Shown here: piece after piece, positions 16,444-17,208 of the stretch | How positions within the stretch are numbered: position 1 is the first letter of the stretch | Layout: every line of letters starts with the position of its first letter | NCBI GenBank assembly: GCA_016934175.1 | Contig: JAFGTI010000067.1 | Coordinates: 1-17,208 of the forward strand | Direction of reading: 5' to 3' | DNA: 17,208 nucleotides | From: Acholeplasmataceae bacterium | Lineage (GTDB): Bacteria > Bacillota_I > Bacilli_A > Acholeplasmatales > Acholeplasmataceae | Position numbers and translations under genes: made by a program | Notes under the pieces: model-generated | What the model saw: only the letters and a program-made list of their open reading frames with translations | The model's database searches: none | Told to the model about the DNA's origin: nothing

Positions 16444-16817
16444 TTAAAGAAAGTCGGTAAGTTCTCTACCAGGTAGACATATGACTTCCTGATTAAGTAC
16501 CCAGTTTTCAAATCGCACGGAGCCAGCAACAACTTGGAGAATAATATTTTTATCGAATACAATTTTTACATCATTAAACTCACTACTTTCAATGTATTTA
16601 ATGATTGCTCCAACAAGATAATTTTTTATATCTTCAGTTTTTTTAAACTCTGATTTTGTCATCACCATTTTATGATGATCAAATAAACGTCAACCTCCTT
16701 CTAAAAGAATATATTTAATATTTTTGTCTTTTTTTAAGATAGTAATGTTTTGATATTTATTTCAGTTACTCTAGCTCCTTTAAAGCGATTCAAGTATTTT
16801 TTTATTTGATTATCCAT
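16444..16817 (-). pseudogene. Broken gene of unknown family
   Basis: I do not recognise the product. An ATG at 16815-16817 after AAAAGGGGA starts MDNQIKKYLNRFKGARVTEI and stops after 27 codons at TAA (16734-16736). One base of shift there would continue into LKKDKNIKYILLEGG, which reaches an in-frame TGA (16690-16692), then RLFDHHKM and a further 73 residues ending in LPGRELTDFL. Restoring one base near TCTTAAAAAAAG and ignoring the TGA would give one protein of about 123 residues. The 74-residue part starting at 16668 has no well placed ribosome site: the perfect AAGGAGG lies about 25 nt upstream of its ATG. That is why I prefer a broken gene to an intact small one. A -10/-35 pair lies upstream. 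The alternative is two unrelated small genes. Confidence 0.5.
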
Positions 16818-16854
16818 TTTATCCCCTTTTACATGTGTCATCAATTTATTCTTA

Positions 16855-16883
16855 ATTGTATCATTATTGATGCTTCATGAAAA
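16855..16883 (-). promoter_or_regulatory. Probable promoter of the broken gene
   Basis: TTTTCA (16878-16883), a 17-nt spacer and TACAAT (16855-16860) precede the ATG at 16817 with a leader of about 30 nt. The match is fair, not strong. Confidence 0.5.
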
Positions 16884-17085
16884 ATAGCTAATTTTTATGT
16901 CGATATCAGTCAGTTTTTTAGATAATAAAGTGAAGACTGTCATGAATTTCTATATAAGATATCAGATTTTCGCTTAAGTGTATATAAATTTTAATGATTC
17001 ATTCAATTTCGATAAAAAACTATATTGGATATATTTACTTGAACACATAGTTAATAATATCTTATAAAGGTTATATTAAGATCAA

Positions 17086-17116
17086 TAAAAAAGCCCTTCC
17101 CACGGGTGAGAAGAGC
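17086..17116 (-). terminator. Rho-independent terminator for a gene to the right
   Basis: On the minus strand a 10-bp stem (GCTCTTCTCA with TGGGAAGGGC, two wobble pairs) closes a CCCG loop and is followed by TTTTTT. Confidence 0.85.
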
Positions 17117-17130
17117 ATTTCATATCTATA

Positions 17131-17165
17131 TTGGAGACCCGTACTGGTTCACGATTTTTCCCGAG
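17131..17165. repeat. 35-bp direct repeat, copy B
   Basis: This is the partner of 15501-15535, differing at 4 of 35 positions, all in the first 14. It again lies about 14 nt from a minus-strand terminator stem, although the two terminators differ in sequence. Confidence 0.8.
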
Positions 17166-17208
17166 TTTTTAATTTAAACATAGTTAAACTGTCTAGTTTA
17201 CTTATAAA

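Larger units (their letters stand above)
16884..17208. other. Non-coding right end of the window
   Basis: No gene is visible. Besides the terminator and the second 35-bp repeat, there is a small inverted repeat TAAACT/AGTTTA at 17185-17200. The minus-strand gene served by the terminator lies beyond the window. Confidence 0.6.

Noticed and set aside
15501..17165. Integron attC sites
   Set aside because: I see no GTTRRRY/RYYYAAC core pairs in the repeats and no integrase in the window.
1..17208. tRNA or rRNA genes
   Set aside because: I saw no cloverleaf-like or rRNA-like sequence in the gaps between genes.

Overview
This is an AT-rich window using the standard code. It most resembles a low-GC monoderm bacterium. 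I infer, without being able to prove it, a wall-less or Mycoplasmatota-type lineage such as Acholeplasma or Izemoplasma. Every exported glycan protein is held by a lipobox or a transmembrane helix, there is no LPXTG signal, and Trp is encoded by TGG throughout the long genes.

Layout. 34-837 (+) is a CPBP-family membrane protease, which ends at a terminator facing the rest of the window. 1157-13123 is all minus strand and reads as one glycan-utilisation operon. In transcription order it holds a GPH-type sugar:cation symporter, a 1450-residue multidomain family-3 glycoside hydrolase (GH3), a lipoprotein with six InlB-type repeats and a CBM-like domain, a 178-residue four-helix membrane protein, and a second GH3 of 1025 residues. 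A strong terminator at 1101-1134 closes it. 13280-14111 is non-coding, with candidate operators, direct repeats and a terminator. 14112-15248 (-) is a lipoprotein GH16 laminarinase with a near-consensus promoter.

The genes make a coherent pathway. The surface GH16 would cut beta-1,3-glucan into oligosaccharides. The two membrane-anchored GH3 enzymes would release glucose or short sugars outside the cell, the repeat/CBM lipoprotein may hold the glycan, and the symporter would import the products. Both GH3 proteins have the inverted domain order (C-terminal sandwich and FnIII first, barrel last). The longer one adds carbohydrate-binding-like modules, a dockerin-like calcium loop, an Ig-like module, a collagen-like stalk and a Cys-Gly-Ser transmembrane tail.

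15500-17165 is a separate accessory module bracketed by two 35-bp direct repeats (31/35 identical), each lying next to a minus-strand terminator. It holds an HTH-MNT antitoxin with a palindromic operator inside its promoter, a HEPN (DUF86) toxin gene interrupted by an in-frame TGA ahead of its active site, and an unidentified gene broken by a frameshift and another in-frame TGA. No gene in the window ends in TGA, so the two internal TGAs are worth checking as either nonsense mutations or recoding.
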